DNA of 34,973 nt from CAZOKN01 sp964580525 (GTDB taxonomy: Bacteria > Pseudomonadota > Alphaproteobacteria > Rickettsiales > UBA6187): assembly GCA_964580525.1 (NCBI GenBank), contig CAZOKN010000017.1, positions 1 through 34,973 on the forward strand. Direction: 5' to 3'. The first letter of the stretch is position 1, and the number at the start of each line of letters is the position of its first letter. Below, piece by piece: positions 33,231 to 34,973 of this stretch. Position numbers and translations under genes: made by a program. The notes beneath the pieces were generated by a model. That model saw only the letters and a list, made by a program, of their open reading frames with translations, did not search any database and was not told the DNA's origin.

Positions 33231-34367
33231 ATGAAAAATAAAGAATCCCTTTTATCTATATTTTTAACCTTTCTTAGGTTTGGTCTTTTAGCCTGGGGTG
33301 GCCCTGTAGCACAAATCTCCATGATAAAAGAAGAGCTTGTAGATAAAGAAAAATGGATAACCCCACAAAAATTCCGCCGTGCTCTTGCCGTATATCAGGC
33401 ATTGCCTGGCCCTGAAGCCCATGAGCTATGCGTATATTTCGGTATGGTACGTGCCGGTAAGATGGGTGGCTTCCTTGCTGGATTAGGATTTATGCTGCCT
33501 GGCCTGTTACTTATGCTGGCGCTCGCCTGGGCTTATACCATATACGGGGCGAGTATCCTGCCATTGTTTATTGGTGTTGCTCCTGCGGTTACTGCCATGA
33601 TAGTCCGTGCCGCACATCGTATAGGCTCAACCACACTGGTAGATAAATCCCTTTGGGTGGCAGCATTTGCTTCTGTTGCCTTAACATTGCTGGGCGTTCA
33701 CTTCTTATTCGTTTTTATAATATGCGCAGTATGGCAATCTCTATGGTCAGCAAAGCGTAGCCGCTCTGCTATTATAATTTCTATTCTGCTAAGTTTATCA
33801 TCGCTTGCTGTCACCATGTTTTTCCCTATTGATGTCATTAAAACAGCAAGTCATAGCAACTTATTAACAGAAGGGTTTAAAGCCGGATTACTTTCCTTTG
33901 GTGGTGCATACACAGCAATCCCATTTCTGCAAAACAGTATGGTAGATATCTACCCCAATATTACTCAGCAAATCTTTCTTCATGGCGTAGCACTTGGTAG
34001 TGTTATACCTGCACCACTTATAATTTTTGGTACATATCTTGGCTTTATTGCCGATGGCTTAAACGGGGCGTTACTAATGACACTTGGTATTTTCCTGCCC
34101 GCCTTTGCTTTTACGCTTATTGGACATAATTACCTTGAAAAACTGATTGAAAATTCTGCACTACATGGTGCTCTTGACGGTATTTCTGCTGCCGTAGTTG
34201 GCTTACTTGCAATTACTGCACTGGATATTTTCAGGCACGTAATAACCGGAACCCCTCAATTTATACTTTTCATTGCCGCTCTTGCTGCGCTATATCTTAT
34301 CAAAAGCAAATGGGCAATACCGGCTGTGATATTGTCCTGTGGCCTGCTTGGGCAGTTATTAATTTAG
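33231..34367 (+). CDS. chrA: Chromate transporter ChrA (long-chain CHR family)
   Basis: Inner-membrane protein that exports chromate. The 378-residue protein carries two homologous CHR domains. The first is FLTFLRFGLLAWGGPVAQISMIKEELVDKEKWI, ALAVYQALPGPEAHELCVYFG and AGLGFMLPGLLLMLALAWAY. The second begins FKAGLLSFGGAYTAIPFLQ and continues HGVALGSVIPAPLIIFGTYLGFIADGLNGALLMTLGIFLPAFAFTLIG. About ten hydrophobic segments are seen. It lies 19 bases after the ATPase and may be in its transcript. No chrB regulator is present. Confidence 0.93.
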   Translation: MKNKESLLSIFLTFLRFGLLAWGGPVAQISMIKEELVDKEKWITPQKFRRALAVYQALPGPEAHELCVYFGMVRAGKMGGFLAGLGFMLPGLLLMLALAWAYTIYGASILPLFIGVAPAVTAMIVRAAHRIGSTTLVDKSLWVAAFASVALTLLGVHFLFVFIICAVWQSLWSAKRSRSAIIISILLSLSSLAVTMFFPIDVIKTASHSNLLTEGFKAGLLSFGGAYTAIPFLQNSMVDIYPNITQQIFLHGVALGSVIPAPLIIFGTYLGFIADGLNGALLMTLGIFLPAFAFTLIGHNYLEKLIENSALHGALDGISAAVVGLLAITALDIFRHVITGTPQFILFIAALAALYLIKSKWAIPAVILSCGLLGQLLI

Positions 34368-34394
34368 GTGGATTTACTTGAGAGAGTTAGGGTT

Positions 34395-34727
34395 ATGTTG
34401 ACATTTTTTGTTTATATTGGAGCAGCGATTGCTGAAATAGCCGGATGTTTTAGCTTCTGGGCTTGGCTGAAACTGGATAAGACTATCTGGTGGCTAATTC
34501 CAGGAATAGCTTCCCTTATATTATTTGGCTATCTTCTGACACTTGTAGAATCAAATAATGCTGGACGCGCTTATGCAGCCTACGGAGGGGTTTATATTGT
34601 ATCTTCCTTATTATGGCTGTGGCTGATTGAAGGCATAAAACCTAATATCACAGATATGTTTGGCGCATCACTTTGCCTTATTGGAGCGGCCATTATTATA
34701 TTAGGGCCGCGCTTTAGCAACGTATGA
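34395..34727 (+). CDS. YnfA/UPF0060-family small membrane protein
   Basis: A 110-residue protein with four membrane segments, the family's usual size. ATG 34395 is chosen over the GTG at 34368 because TTAGGG precedes it and the length then fits. Family features are IGAAIAEIAGCFSFWAWLKLDK near the start, GYLLTLVESNNAGRAYAAYGGVYIVSSLLWLWLIEG in the middle, and FGASLCLIGAAIIILGPR at the end. UPF0060 members resemble drug/metabolite small multidrug transporters, but their substrate is not established. It follows chrA closely and is likely co-transcribed. Confidence 0.92.
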   Translation: MLTFFVYIGAAIAEIAGCFSFWAWLKLDKTIWWLIPGIASLILFGYLLTLVESNNAGRAYAAYGGVYIVSSLLWLWLIEGIKPNITDMFGASLCLIGAAIIILGPRFSNV

Positions 34728-34734
34728 GGTATAA

Positions 34735-34890
34735 CTAATTTCCGCTTCTTGCTTTCTGTGATTTACTTTTTACAAGCTCTACAGGCTTTTCTTCATGTAC
34801 TGCCATTGCAAAAATTGCAAGACCAGCAATAGATAGACCTATGATCCACGGCTTTATAACACTCCATTTAGACTCTTTCTCTTTAGGCAT
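34735..34890 (-). CDS. 51-residue single-span membrane peptide
   Basis: A short gene with a strong ribosome site (TGGAGG, 6 bases before the ATG at 34890). It encodes MPKEKESKWSVIKPWII, then a hydrophobic span GLSIAGLAIFAMAV, and a charged tail HEEKPVELVKSKSQKARSGN. It is convergent with the YnfA-family gene. The family is not known. The strong ribosome site, clean head-span-tail design and placement right after another minus-strand gene support its being real. Confidence 0.6.
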   Translation of the reverse strand: MPKEKESKWSVIKPWIIGLSIAGLAIFAMAVHEEKPVELVKSKSQKARSGN

Positions 34891-34913
34891 AGTTAACCTC
34901 CATTTAGTTAATA

Positions 34914-34973
34914 TTACATAATTACCCGAAGCCCGTGATAGCTCACATAAAGCCCTATCAGGATGATAATTGC
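34914..34973 (-). CDS. C-terminal tail of a membrane protein (partial)
   Basis: The minus strand reads AIIILIGLYVSYHGLRVIM and then TAA at 34916-34914; the gene enters from beyond the right edge. The hydrophobic tail suggests an integral membrane protein, plausibly a further metal transporter given the neighbours, but too little is seen to name it. The 51-residue gene follows 23 bases later in the same direction. Confidence 0.45.
   Translation of the reverse strand, partial: AIIILIGLYVSYHGLRVIM

Overview
The window looks like draft-assembly DNA from an AT-rich Gram-negative bacterium, most likely an alphaproteobacterium. This is inferred from the style of the Fur, TonB/ExbB/ExbD and flavoprotein sequences, from tRNA-Asn and a tRNA-Gln-like remnant, and from two-partner-secretion and RND envelope systems. 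No marker gene fixes the genus. Five runs of N (two of 100, three of 10) are scaffold gaps of placeholder length. They break three genes (the large adhesin/toxin, the RND permease and the ArsR regulator) that otherwise read as intact.

Region 1 (1-7138) is the body and 3' end of a giant CdiA/FhaB-type two-partner-secretion exoprotein. It runs in order: TPS domain, filamentous repeats, hydrophobic pretoxin region, IENN junction, and a C-terminal M23 (LytM-type) zinc peptidase domain with all expected metal ligands. A 207-codon gene overlaps its stop and encodes a protein with one N-terminal membrane anchor. The pair reads as a contact-dependent inhibition toxin aimed at peptidoglycan plus a periplasm-facing immunity protein. 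This is the most interesting system in the window.

Region 2 (7139-16895) is accessory DNA. It holds a tandem expansion of HI1420-type antitoxin HTH domains (one single-domain gene and one triple-domain gene), two unrecognised charged proteins with a shared KGGRG tail, a small membrane protein, and a zinc-finger protein. These are followed by a Vsr endonuclease / C5 cytosine methyltransferase / HpaII-like restriction enzyme set and a large serine recombinase whose stop codon lies inside a tRNA-Asn gene. The last fact marks the tRNA as the integration site and the right border of an island.

Region 3 (16896-19210) holds a BaiN/HI0933-type flavoprotein and an 840-base non-coding stretch containing several tRNA 3'-end-like fragments.

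Region 4 (19211-23850) is an iron module: Fur, a TonB-dependent siderophore receptor, and a tonB-exbB-exbD operon. Clear Fur boxes lie before the receptor and before tonB.

Region 5 (24045-34973) is a metal-resistance cluster: a small Cys/His-rich exported protein, a TolC-type outer-membrane factor, a CzcA/CusA-type RND permease (with no periplasmic adaptor gene), a DUF3240 protein, a lipoprotein, a SCO1-type copper chaperone, an SmtB-type zinc-sensing ArsR regulator in operon with a Zn/Cd P-type ATPase, a ChrA chromate transporter, a YnfA/UPF0060 protein, and on the opposite strand a 51-residue membrane peptide and the tail of another membrane protein.
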